From JBCCFX01 sp039029515 (GTDB lineage Bacteria; Planctomycetota; Phycisphaerae; Phycisphaerales; SM1A02): DNA of 18,597 nucleotides. Shown in pieces: positions 1 to 7,088 of this stretch (the stretch's first letter is position 1; the number at the start of each line of letters is the position of its first letter). The stretch is from positions 1 to 18,597 of the forward strand of contig JBCCFX010000064.1 in NCBI GenBank assembly GCA_039029515.1. The letters are read 5' to 3'. The notes beneath the pieces were generated by a model. That model was given only the letters and a program-made list of their open reading frames with translations. It did no database searches and had not been told where the DNA came from. The position numbers and the translations under genes were made by a program.

Positions 1-2
1 AG

Positions 3-686
3 TCGTTTCGCGCGTGCGTCGATACCGCACCTGTACTTGAGCGTGAACATGCACAGCGTGCAGGTGTCGGTGCGGTCGGCAAGCATACGTTGCTCATCGA
101 TCGCGGCGTCGGGAGCTACCTGCTGCTTGGCGAGGTGTTGACGACGATGGAGATCGCACCATCGCCGGCGTCCGAGCCTGATCCGTGTGGCAGTTGCCAG
201 CGATGTATCGATGCGTGTCCGACGGATGCGATCACGCCGTTCGCTGTCGATGCGCGTCGTTGCATCAGTTATCTCACGATCGAGCATCGATCGATCATTG
301 ACGAGCAGTTTCATGCCGCGATCGGCGACTGGCTCTTTGGCTGTGACATCTGTCAGGATGTCTGCCCGCACAATCAAGCGACGGATCGGACGACGGCCGC
401 GCCGGTGCACGACATCTACGCGCCACAACGGAGCGGTTTCGATGTACTCGATGTGCTTGGATGGACCGAGGATGATCGTCGCTTGGCGTTCATCCGTTCA
501 GCGCTGAAGCGTGCCAAACTTGGCATGATGAAGCGCAACGCATTGATCGTCGGTGCCAACCTGCTCGAGCGCATGACGCCTGAAGAACGCGCGCAGTACG
601 CGGAGCGCGTCGAACGCCTCCAGTGTGACGTGACGGAAGAAGATATCGTCCGCGAAACGGCTCGACAGATTGCTGCGCGTCTTTAG
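3..686 (+). CDS. queG: Epoxyqueuosine reductase QueG, C-terminal part (5' end outside window)
   Basis: QueG reduces epoxyqueuosine to queuosine in the wobble position of tRNAs with a GUN anticodon; it is a cytosolic cobalamin and iron-sulfur enzyme. The frame is open from base 3 and has no start inside the window, so the gene begins upstream; a TTG at 90 is internal. Visible family signatures are VDTAPVLER (about 21-47) and AGVGAVGKHT near 60-92, then LLLGEV. Two ferredoxin-like clusters follow: CGSCQRCIDACP from 186 and CDICQDVCP from about 342, with RRCISYLTIE between them. The tail ending in KLGMMKRNALIVGANLL fits the helical HEAT-like C-terminus of QueG. The canonical tryptophan of the GWIGKNT-type motif reads GAVGKHT here, a small deviation. 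The TAG stop at 684-686 overlaps the stop of the convergent lipoprotein gene. The family assignment is firm; only the N-terminus is unseen. Confidence 0.95.
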   Translation, partial: SFRACVDTAPVLEREHAQRAGVGAVGKHTLLIDRGVGSYLLLGEVLTTMEIAPSPASEPDPCGSCQRCIDACPTDAITPFAVDARRCISYLTIEHRSIIDEQFHAAIGDWLFGCDICQDVCPHNQATDRTTAAPVHDIYAPQRSGFDVLDVLGWTEDDRRLAFIRSALKRAKLGMMKRNALIVGANLLERMTPEERAQYAERVERLQCDVTEEDIVRETARQIAARL

Positions 687-1450
687 CCGCCCTGCGTCTC
701 GACGGTCTGGCCGTCGATCTGAATCTGCCGCTCAGCGCCAGGCGGCAGTCGCATGACTTCCGGAATCAACGACTGGCCTTCGATCAACGCATCGTCGTAC
801 GTCGGTACCTGGCCGGCCTCAATGCGATTCATCAGTCCGCGCATGTTGCCCGGGAAGTCGTCGAACTGTCGATACGAACGATCGTAGTTCGGCTTCATGC
901 TCTCCCAGCGATTGCCGTGGAGCACCTTGTAGGTCGACACTTCGATGCGCCAATTCCCGTCGACACGTCGGAGGTAGAGGTACGCCAGACGTTGCTTGTC
1001 GTCCTTGCATTCAACCTCGACGCGATCCGGCGCGAGCTGCCGCGGAATCATGTACTGATGCCAGAAGATCGGTGCGGGATCGTGGTTGTACGGCACGCCA
1101 TAGTGATCGCTCAGCGTCTGCCGGAACAGGTAGCGTGGCACTTCGAAATGCTCGAAGAAGTAGAGGAACTTGATCTGATCATCTTCGGTCGGATCGGCCC
1201 ACAGCAGTTCATGCCACTCTTCAACGGGGTGATACCGTCGAGCGAGAATTTCCTGCAGGTGTGCGACGAGTGCTTCGGCCGTGTGAAACACCGGGCCGCT
1301 GTACGAATCGGAACTGGTGCTGGTGGAAGTCTGGCTCGCTTCGGTGACCGTGGCATCGCCGCCATCTTCGCCGCCACCGCAGCCGGCGAGCACGAATATG
1401 GTGGTCGCGACCGCCATGGTGGAGCAGGTCAGGATCATTCGATTGGCCAT
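683..1450 (-). CDS. Small lipoprotein of unknown function
   Basis: A protein of 255 residues that I do not recognise. The chosen ATG at 1450 has a strong Shine-Dalgarno, GAAGGAAGG, 7 nt upstream. It opens directly on a lipoprotein signal: MANRM, a hydrophobic stretch, then the lipobox LAGC with the lipidated Cys at residue 24. The frame could extend to 1549, but that adds a hydrophilic leader in front of the signal and overlaps the preceding gene. After the Cys comes a Gly/Asp/Thr/Ser-rich linker (to about residue 48), then a folded region rich in aromatic residues (about 50-200). The phrase YLRRVDGNWRIEVSTY resembles the last strand of NTF2/SnoaL-like domains, but this is only suggestive. 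It is last of three genes on this strand, 46 bases after the membrane-protein gene, and probably cotranscribed. Its TAA stop overlaps the queG stop by four bases. Confidence 0.8.
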   Translation of the reverse strand: MANRMILTCSTMAVATTIFVLAGCGGGEDGGDATVTEASQTSTSTSSDSYSGPVFHTAEALVAHLQEILARRYHPVEEWHELLWADPTEDDQIKFLYFFEHFEVPRYLFRQTLSDHYGVPYNHDPAPIFWHQYMIPRQLAPDRVEVECKDDKQRLAYLYLRRVDGNWRIEVSTYKVLHGNRWESMKPNYDRSYRQFDDFPGNMRGLMNRIEAGQVPTYDDALIEGQSLIPEVMRLPPGAERQIQIDGQTVETQGG

Positions 1451-1457
1451 GACAATT

Positions 1458-1466
1458 CCTTCCTTC
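1458..1466 (-). promoter_or_regulatory. Shine-Dalgarno deciding the start of the small lipoprotein
   Basis: On the minus strand this reads GAAGGAAGG and lies 7 nt before the ATG at 1450. It supports that start over the upstream in-frame ATG at 1549, which would put a hydrophilic leader ahead of the lipoprotein signal. Confidence 0.75.
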
Positions 1467-1496
1467 ACTTCGCTGGAACAGCGTCCGAGTCGCCCA

Positions 1497-1877
1497 TCAT
1501 AGGAGTCCGATCGGCTGGTATTCGTATGCCGGGCCGATGGAGAGGACAAATCCTCTCAGAATCAGATACGCCGCAAACAACAGGATGGCTGATCCCACTC
1601 CGACCAGGGGCCAGCGGAACGGACGAACCGCGATCGCCATTGCACCTGCAATGGCAATCAGCACCCCGAGTGACCCGGTCATGAACGGGTGATCAAGACA
1701 CCACTGGATATCGGACGGCATCGGGTTCCGATTGCCGGCATCCCTGAGCACGTCAGGCAGAACGCTGCCAAACACAAAGATGGTTGCGACCGCGACGATC
1801 AGGCCGGTGATGACAAGCCATGCGCCGTGCATGATGCCGGCGAATCGTCGAATAGGCTGGGTTGCGTGGCGCATCAT
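1497..1877 (-). CDS. Small integral membrane protein, about three helices
   Basis: A protein of 126 residues with no family I recognise. Hydrophobic segments lie at about residues 18-42 (ending FVFGSVLPDVL), 68-86 (GSLGVLIAIAGAMAIAV) and 90-112 (WPLVGVGSAILLFAAYLIL), so it should cross the inner membrane three times. The stretch between the first two helices is polar (GNRNPMPSDIQWCLDHPF). Two adjacent ATG codons at 1877 and 1874 are possible starts, and neither has a convincing Shine-Dalgarno. A third, in GIMHG, would shorten the first polar tail. The gene starts 28 bases after the stop of the large coiled-coil lipoprotein and ends 46 bases before the small lipoprotein, so the three are probably one transcript. 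A role as a membrane partner of the two flanking lipoproteins is inference from position only. Confidence 0.7.
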   Translation of the reverse strand: MMRHATQPIRRFAGIMHGAWLVITGLIVAVATIFVFGSVLPDVLRDAGNRNPMPSDIQWCLDHPFMTGSLGVLIAIAGAMAIAVRPFRWPLVGVGSAILLFAAYLILRGFVLSIGPAYEYQPIGLL

Positions 1878-1905
1878 GGTCCGCGATCAGGCATACCGGC
1901 GAATT

Positions 1906-3840
1906 TCAGCCGCCCATCATGCCCTGCATGATTTCGCCGAAGCGTTGCTGAAACGCCTGGTCGAACTCTTCGATCGAATCGAAGTCGCCAGCTCGTACCT
2001 GGCCTTCGAGATCATTGGCGACTTGCACCATGCCAGATGCCATGTCGACAAGCATCTCGAGTTCTTCTTCAGCTGCCCCCAGAACGATGTCGTTCGGCAG
2101 GTAGGTCCAACCTCGTCCGTCGACGTATTCGAGTTCGAACACCGCGGTCTCGCCGGCCGCCGTCTGGACATCAAACGTGGCGCTCGTGTCACCGATCTCG
2201 CCACGTGTGAAATTCGTAATCACCGACATCTGTGCAGCCATTTCGATGCCGGCAAACATGTTTCCAGTTTCGCCGAACTCTGATTCGAGTGTCGCCTTCA
2301 GTTCACGAAGAGCACGCGTGCCTTCAATACTGACGTCATTGAAATCCATGATTGCGGGATCATCAGTCTGCATCGCGCCGACCAACGCTTCGACATTGTT
2401 CATCTGATCGTCCATCCAGTCGACGATCTGCTGCATGAACTCATCCGCGTTCATGTTGGTCGTCGACACGGCGCCGGATGAAGAACTCGAACCGCTGTCC
2501 GCGGGGACTGGCTTGCCGGCGAGCATGAGCAGCGCATCGTCGACGCGCTGCATCAGGACATCGACATTGCCGGCACCAGAGACCTCATCGAGGAGTTCGC
2601 GTGCGCGCTGGAAGGATTCATTGGCTCGCGTTCGACCATCTTCGATCGCACCGTTCATGCCTGAGACTTCGCTTTGCATGTCGGCAAGGCCGTCCACGAA
2701 CGTGCGAGCCTGCTCAGATCGGTTGACGATCTCGAGGTGCTGCTCCAGACCACGTACGTGATTCCAGTGCAGTCGACCGCTGAGCTCATGAATTCGAGCT
2801 GCGGTCAGCTTCGCCGCGCCGGTGTCCCGGCCGCCCCGTGCGGCCTGGCTGGCCGCGGACGCCGCGCGATCAAGGTAATCCGACGCTGCCTCATAGTGAT
2901 CGCTCAGGACATCGGACTGACTGCGGTTCACGCTCGCGAGCGTGTTGTTGAAGTCATTTCGCACGTCGTCCATGCGATCGCGAATCTCTGATGCGGTCGC
3001 GCGAGCTTCAGCGCGATAGTCTTCGAGGCCGGTCGCGGAATCATTAATCCGTTCGAGCAGGGCGCGCGTGTTCTCAACTGCTTGCGCTGCGAAGCTGTAT
3101 TCGGGTTCGAGTTCGTAGGTGAGTTCCGCCTGACGTGTCGCGATGCCGACATCGAGATTGCCCGCTTCACGTTCGAGCGTGAGCGCTTCGAGGAACCGGC
3201 CGAATCCCTGTGATGGACCAAGCTCAGACGCTTCGCGCCGTTTCGCCGTGGCTTGCATTTCGAGTTCGTCGACGCGTGCGGAGTCGTCGGCATTCGCATC
3301 GCGCAATTCTGAGATCGGTGTATCAAGCGACGCCATGTGCTGGCGCAACATCTCACGCGTCTCTTCGGCGTTCGAGCGTTCGTTGTCGAGGAAGTCGCGC
3401 GAGTCATCAAGTGAGATGGACTCAAGGCCAGATGCAGCGCCTTCGAGTCGAACCAGTGTGCCGAGGCGACCGTGCAGCGCGGCACGGGCAATGGCCTGCT
3501 CCTGTTCGAGTCTCGCGGCGGCACGCAGTTCAAGATTGGCGAGTTCGCGATTCGCCTGCGCGAGCAACAGGTCTTTCGCGCGGGCTTGTCCGCCGCGCGC
3601 ATCGTTCAGGCCGCCCAGATCCTGAACGATCGTTTCCAGTTTCGACTGGGCGCTGTTGAGACCTTCATCGCCGGGCACGGCCGTGATGGAGATCGCTTCC
3701 TGCAGCGCCGATGTCGCTTCATGGATGGTCTGTTCGACCACCGAATCCTGCTTCGACTCGGCATTGTCGCAGCCAGTACTCATCAGGAGTGCCGCGAGGG
3801 ACAGGGTCGCCACGTGGGCGCAACGGATCAGGTCAACCAT
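1906..3840 (-). CDS. Large coiled-coil lipoprotein of unknown function
   Basis: A protein of 644 residues, not recognised. The N-terminus is a signal sequence with a lipobox-like STGC placing Cys at residue 24; the -3 position is Ser rather than Leu, so lipidation is likely but not certain. From about 30 to 440 it is dominated by Ala, Glu, Arg, Asp and Leu in long helical stretches without prolines, as in extended coiled coils or alpha-helical rods. A Ser-rich break (SGSSSSSG, about residue 450) separates a C-terminal part of about 185 residues containing a beta-like section (TFDVQTAAGETAVFELEYV, then GWTYLPNDIVLG), ending in an acidic helix and MQGMMGG. It is the first gene of a three-gene minus-strand cluster with a possible promoter at 3886-3914. 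The pattern fits an envelope-anchored spacer or scaffold; no catalytic motif is visible. Confidence 0.8.
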   Translation of the reverse strand: MVDLIRCAHVATLSLAALLMSTGCDNAESKQDSVVEQTIHEATSALQEAISITAVPGDEGLNSAQSKLETIVQDLGGLNDARGGQARAKDLLLAQANRELANLELRAAARLEQEQAIARAALHGRLGTLVRLEGAASGLESISLDDSRDFLDNERSNAEETREMLRQHMASLDTPISELRDANADDSARVDELEMQATAKRREASELGPSQGFGRFLEALTLEREAGNLDVGIATRQAELTYELEPEYSFAAQAVENTRALLERINDSATGLEDYRAEARATASEIRDRMDDVRNDFNNTLASVNRSQSDVLSDHYEAASDYLDRAASAASQAARGGRDTGAAKLTAARIHELSGRLHWNHVRGLEQHLEIVNRSEQARTFVDGLADMQSEVSGMNGAIEDGRTRANESFQRARELLDEVSGAGNVDVLMQRVDDALLMLAGKPVPADSGSSSSSGAVSTTNMNADEFMQQIVDWMDDQMNNVEALVGAMQTDDPAIMDFNDVSIEGTRALRELKATLESEFGETGNMFAGIEMAAQMSVITNFTRGEIGDTSATFDVQTAAGETAVFELEYVDGRGWTYLPNDIVLGAAEEELEMLVDMASGMVQVANDLEGQVRAGDFDSIEEFDQAFQQRFGEIMQGMMGG

Positions 3841-3885
3841 GGGGGCAGGCCTCGCGAGGAGAGGAACGTGAAACGGGAACCGAAC

Positions 3886-3914
3886 AGTGTACTCAGACGC
3901 CCGACAACCCTCAA
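3886..3914 (-). promoter_or_regulatory. Possible sigma-70-type promoter for the coiled-coil lipoprotein cluster
   Basis: On the minus strand there is TTGAGG (3914-3909), exactly 17 bases, then TACACT (3891-3886). Each hexamer matches the textbook consensus at four of six positions. Transcription would begin near 3879, giving a leader of about 40 bases before the ATG at 3840. The 148-base gap holds nothing else clear. The match is by eye and such matches occur by chance. Confidence 0.35.
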
Positions 3915-3988
3915 TGGTTCGGGGCCCAAGGCCGAAAGGTTCCCGTCTGAGGCCCGGCTCGGACCACAGATCCTGCCCAAAAATGCAC

Positions 3989-4432
3989 TCAGAGGAACCG
4001 GGCCGTCATGGGATAGCGGTACGGCCGGCCTTCATTGGCCGCGATCGTGGCCATGATCACGAAGACGATATCCACGATCAGCGCGGTGGCAAACAGTGGA
4101 AGCGTGAGGCAGATCACAAAGGGGATAATCGACAGCACGCCCAGCGCGAAGAGCACGATGGTCACCGTGATCTGGAAATTCAGCGATTCCCGGCCGTGCT
4201 CATCGACGAACGGCATCTCGTCCTTCTTGATCAACCAGATCACCAGCGGGCCAATGATCTGCCCGAATGGAATGCCGATCACGCCGCTCAGCGCGGTGAG
4301 ATGGGCAAGAAAGCCCCATGTGCGCTGGTCCTTGGGAATCCCGCTGGCATCGCCGGCCGACGGTGGTGGTGTCGACCCGGGACCATTTGAGTTGGGATCT
4401 GCGGGCGTCTGGTGGGGGTGTTCGTCGTTCAT
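3989..4432 (-). CDS. DUF4870 (Tic20-like) membrane protein
   Basis: A protein of 147 residues matching DUF4870. A polar, Pro-rich N-terminus (to about residue 36) leads into the family core: TWGFLAHLTALSGVIGIPFG, then IIGPLVIWLIKKDEMPFVDEHGRESLNFQI, the hallmark block in which a short helix hairpin ends in a kkd-xxfvdehgkeslNFqi-like turn. Two more hydrophobic segments follow (about 90-110 and 112-130). Family members are small inner-membrane proteins, distantly like the Tic20 translocon component; their biochemical role in bacteria is not established. The start is supported by GGAGGA 5 nt upstream of the ATG. It lies 48 bases after the stop of the CX4CH secreted protein, so the two may share a transcript; a 5-bp GC hairpin (4445-4459) sits next to the Shine-Dalgarno. 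There is no link visible from sequence between this family and the upstream gene. Confidence 0.88.
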   Translation of the reverse strand: MNDEHPHQTPADPNSNGPGSTPPPSAGDASGIPKDQRTWGFLAHLTALSGVIGIPFGQIIGPLVIWLIKKDEMPFVDEHGRESLNFQITVTIVLFALGVLSIIPFVICLTLPLFATALIVDIVFVIMATIAANEGRPYRYPMTARFL

Positions 4433-4437
4433 GCGAA

Positions 4438-4443
4438 TCCTCC
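4438..4443 (-). promoter_or_regulatory. Shine-Dalgarno of the DUF4870 gene
   Basis: GGAGGA on the minus strand, 5 nt before the ATG at 4432. It fixes the start. One base further upstream is the inverted repeat CGGCC-N5-GGCCG. Confidence 0.7.
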
Positions 4444-4480
4444 GCGGCCATCACGGCCGATCAACAAGAGGATACCGCGA

Positions 4481-5932
4481 TCAACGATCCTGTCGTCCGT
4501 CGTCATCTGGTGTGGGGTCCACCGCGACCGTCTCGGCGGTCGCGTCGACCGGCGATGGCATCTCGAATTCGACCGGGTAGTCAGGTCGGGGACGCAGCAT
4601 GCTCTGGATCCACTGGACGGCCTGATCGCGCATCTTGTTGTGCCGGCCGGCAAAGACGGGCTTCCAACCAGGCACCTGCGGATGTGGTTTCCGTGCGAGA
4701 TGTCGAGGCAAACCGTATTGCACGATGAGGGAATCGCCGGGTCGCTCGTAGTTGAGCAGCGGCCACTCCGGATCGATCTCGAGGCGTTCGAGGATCAGGA
4801 AGTTTGTGTAGCGAATCTTCGGCTCCGTGTAGCGTCGGCGATGGAGCTTGAACCGACCCGCATCCGGGCCGCCATGACACCGGCTCGTGGCGCAGTTGTT
4901 CATCAGCCACGAATTGTGCACGCGCTGGCGGAACATGTTGAGCGCGAACGGTTCGGAGTTCACTTCGATCTCGTGGTACAGCTCGCGGGCGCGGACATCA
5001 AAGATCAGCCGGACGAGATCCACCGGATCGGCCCGGAACAGCGCGGAGCGAGCGTTGCCGGCCGTCGGGATCTTCGGATTTGTGCCGTGATTCTCAATGA
5101 GTCGGCGAATCGTGTCGGGTCGCACTGTCACGCGCGGCGGATTCCGGAAGTCAATCTCATACACACGAACAATATTGACGTCTCGATCAGTCAGCAGCGT
5201 GCCCGCTTTCATGGTCGGCGTCGCGCGCGGTTCGACAGGCGTCAACGCCTGCTCGGCCGCGCGAGCATCACGTTCGCGTTGCATATCCAGCTGTGCTTCA
5301 ACCACACCCATCAGCTGACGCGCTTCGGCAATCGGATCTTCCGACAGCACGATCAGGAGTTCTTCTTCGGCCAGCCGCCACTCGCGATGTTCCACCAGCC
5401 ATTCTGCGAACCGGTATCGTTCGACGGTCATGCCGGGCCGCAACAGCGACTTGTAGTGTTCGTACTGTTCCTTGAATGTGGGATCGAGAAAGACCTCATC
5501 AACGAGCTCGCGTTTGAGGCGCACGCTGATACCTTCGATTTCCACCACGACGCCATCGAATGCATCCTCGTGGATGATACCGTAGCGACGCTGGCCATCG
5601 CGCATGAAGACGGTGCCGAACTGGCCATCTTCGGGTTCGACGAGTCGAATGATGCGTCGTGGCTTGGTGAACGACTGAATCTCGTCATTCACCGTCCGAA
5701 CCGTGATGAGCAGTTTGGTTTCTTCGAGGATGTACCCGGCGACTTCGCGATGGCGGTCAGCCCGAATGATGACGCGCTGAGGTTCGCCCGTCTCCGCCTC
5801 GTCGGCTGGCTGTGATGCCGGCTCAGTCGGCGCGGTGGTCGGCTGTGATGCCGGCTCGTCCTGCAGGCCGCCCAGGGCGCAGGCGGTGGCCAGCAGCAGA
5901 CCCGACATCAAGATTTGACGGACGAATGGCAT
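4481..5932 (-). CDS. Secreted cytochrome-like protein with a CX4CH motif
   Basis: A protein of 483 residues. It begins with an export signal (MPFVRQILMSGLLLATACAL); ATAC could act as a weak lipobox with Cys at residue 18. A Pro/Ala/Ser/Thr/Gln linker follows to about residue 50. Residues about 52-150 look like two copies of a small beta-domain: GYILEETKLLITV with RRIIRLVEP, then GIIHEDAFDGVVVEI with ELVDEVFLDP. A helical section with an acidic/TPR-like feel follows (WRLAEEELLIVLSEDP). Near residues 347-353 is CATSRCH, a CX4CH arrangement like a spaced variant of the CXXCH haem c site, with GGPDAGRFKL after it. The C-terminus is polar and Pro-rich. Planctomycetes have many secreted proteins with single haem-like sites of this kind, so a periplasmic cytochrome-like or cysteine-pair role is plausible, but the substrate is unknown. 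The start has GGAG 9 nt upstream. It is divergent from the isomerase gene. Confidence 0.75.
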   Translation of the reverse strand: MPFVRQILMSGLLLATACALGGLQDEPASQPTTAPTEPASQPADEAETGEPQRVIIRADRHREVAGYILEETKLLITVRTVNDEIQSFTKPRRIIRLVEPEDGQFGTVFMRDGQRRYGIIHEDAFDGVVVEIEGISVRLKRELVDEVFLDPTFKEQYEHYKSLLRPGMTVERYRFAEWLVEHREWRLAEEELLIVLSEDPIAEARQLMGVVEAQLDMQRERDARAAEQALTPVEPRATPTMKAGTLLTDRDVNIVRVYEIDFRNPPRVTVRPDTIRRLIENHGTNPKIPTAGNARSALFRADPVDLVRLIFDVRARELYHEIEVNSEPFALNMFRQRVHNSWLMNNCATSRCHGGPDAGRFKLHRRRYTEPKIRYTNFLILERLEIDPEWPLLNYERPGDSLIVQYGLPRHLARKPHPQVPGWKPVFAGRHNKMRDQAVQWIQSMLRPRPDYPVEFEMPSPVDATAETVAVDPTPDDDGRQDR

Positions 5933-6061
5933 ATCGTCGAGCTCCCGATCTCATGGACGGACCAAGTATGCTACCGAGAGACACTATCGGCGGCAGCACT
6001 GGTCCATCTTGTTTCCGGATGCGCAAACTGTCGTCAGCAGGCCGGATTGCTCGGTCTCCAT

Positions 6062-6065
6062 GGAG
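6062..6065 (+). promoter_or_regulatory. Shine-Dalgarno of the isomerase gene
   Basis: GGAG, 6 nt before the second of two tandem ATG codons (6072) and 3 nt before the first (6069). The spacing favours 6072. Confidence 0.55.
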
Positions 6066-6071
6066 TGAATG

Positions 6072-7064
6072 ATGCAGTTAGGGGTAATGTCCGCGCTCTT
6101 CGGGGGAATGTCACTGGACGAAATGCTGTCCTATTGCGCCACGGCGGGGCTCGACGCCGTCGAACTGCCGGTCGGTGCCTACCCGGGCCAGCCGTATTTC
6201 GATCCCGCCGAGGTCCTGGCGTCCGAGACGCTTCAGGATGAAATCCGCGGGAAAGTCGAGGAGCACGATCTCGTGATCTCCGGTCTCGCGGTCCACGGCA
6301 ATCCGGTCCATCCCGATCCGGACCACGCCACGCGTGATCATGATGCGTTCGTTCGCGCGGTTGAACTCGCCCCGAAGCTCGGGACGGACATTGTGATCAC
6401 GTTCTCCGGATGTCCAGGCGGATCGCCAAAGGACACGACGCCGAATTGGGTGACGTGCGCGTGGCCGCCGGACTATCAATCGATCCTCGCCTATCAGTGG
6501 GACGACGTTTTGGTGCCGTACTGGGCCGAGCAGGCGCAGCGAGCTGAGGACCACGACGTGCGCATCGCCTGGGAAGCGCATCCGGGCTTCAGCGTCTACA
6601 ACCCCGACACGCTCATTCGACTTGCCGATGCGGCGATGGAAGCAAGCGGTCTCGAAGGTGACCATGTCCTCGGCGCCAACCTCGATCCGTCACATCTCTT
6701 CTGGCAGGGCATCGATCCGGTGCTGGCCGCGCGCGAACTCGGTGAAGCAGGCTTGTTGTTCTACGTGCACGCGAAAGACACGGAACTGGATCCGCATGAA
6801 GGGCCGCGCAACGGATACCTCGATGCTCGGCCGTACACAGATCTCACGCGCCGCGCATGGACGTTCCGAACGTGCGGCTACGGTCACGGCGATGAGTTCT
6901 GGAAGCCGTTTGTGTCGATGCTGCGTCGATACGGCTACGACGGCGTGCTGAGTATTGAGCACGAAGATCCACTCATGAGCATTGAGGAAGGATTCATGCG
7001 CGCGGTCGATTACCTGCGCGATGTCATCATCGAACTCGAAGCGACCAAGCCCTGGTGGTGCTGA
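6072..7064 (+). CDS. Sugar-phosphate isomerase/epimerase family protein (TIM barrel)
   Basis: A protein of 330 residues in the AP-endonuclease-2-like TIM-barrel superfamily, whose members (IolE, xylose isomerase-like and tagatose epimerase enzymes) interconvert sugars or cyclitols at a divalent metal. The barrel strands are visible in order: LGVMSALFG, LDAVELPVG, LVISGLAVHGNP, TDIVITFSGCPGG, VRIAWEAHPG, LGANLDPSH, LLFYVHAKD and GVLSIEHEDP. The likely metal ligands are the Glu in AWEAHPG, the Asp and His in LDPSH, the His in VHAKD and the Glu in SIEHEDP. Two adjacent ATG codons at 6069 and 6072 compete; GGAG at 6062-6065 gives 6 nt spacing to the second and only 3 to the first, so I prefer 6072. 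The exact substrate cannot be read from sequence. The gene is alone, divergent from the CX4CH protein gene and convergent with GDH, with a 24-base gap. Confidence 0.9.
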   Translation: MQLGVMSALFGGMSLDEMLSYCATAGLDAVELPVGAYPGQPYFDPAEVLASETLQDEIRGKVEEHDLVISGLAVHGNPVHPDPDHATRDHDAFVRAVELAPKLGTDIVITFSGCPGGSPKDTTPNWVTCAWPPDYQSILAYQWDDVLVPYWAEQAQRAEDHDVRIAWEAHPGFSVYNPDTLIRLADAAMEASGLEGDHVLGANLDPSHLFWQGIDPVLAARELGEAGLLFYVHAKDTELDPHEGPRNGYLDARPYTDLTRRAWTFRTCGYGHGDEFWKPFVSMLRRYGYDGVLSIEHEDPLMSIEEGFMRAVDYLRDVIIELEATKPWWC

Positions 7065-7088
7065 ATCGCACCGCGAAACGAAGCCGAC

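Noticed and set aside
1451..1549. N-terminal extension of the small lipoprotein to 1549
   Set aside because: It would put a hydrophilic stretch before the lipoprotein signal and overlap the preceding gene, while ATG 1450 has a strong Shine-Dalgarno.
4412..5815. Long plus-strand open frame of 467 codons
   Set aside because: It lies antisense to the CX4CH secreted protein, has no recognisable domain or ribosome-binding site, and reads like shadow coding in GC-rich DNA. The minus-strand protein has a signal sequence and a motif.
5933..6071. Promoters in the divergent region between the CX4CH protein and isomerase genes
   Set aside because: I looked for -35/-10 pairs with 16-18 base spacing on both strands and found none convincing.
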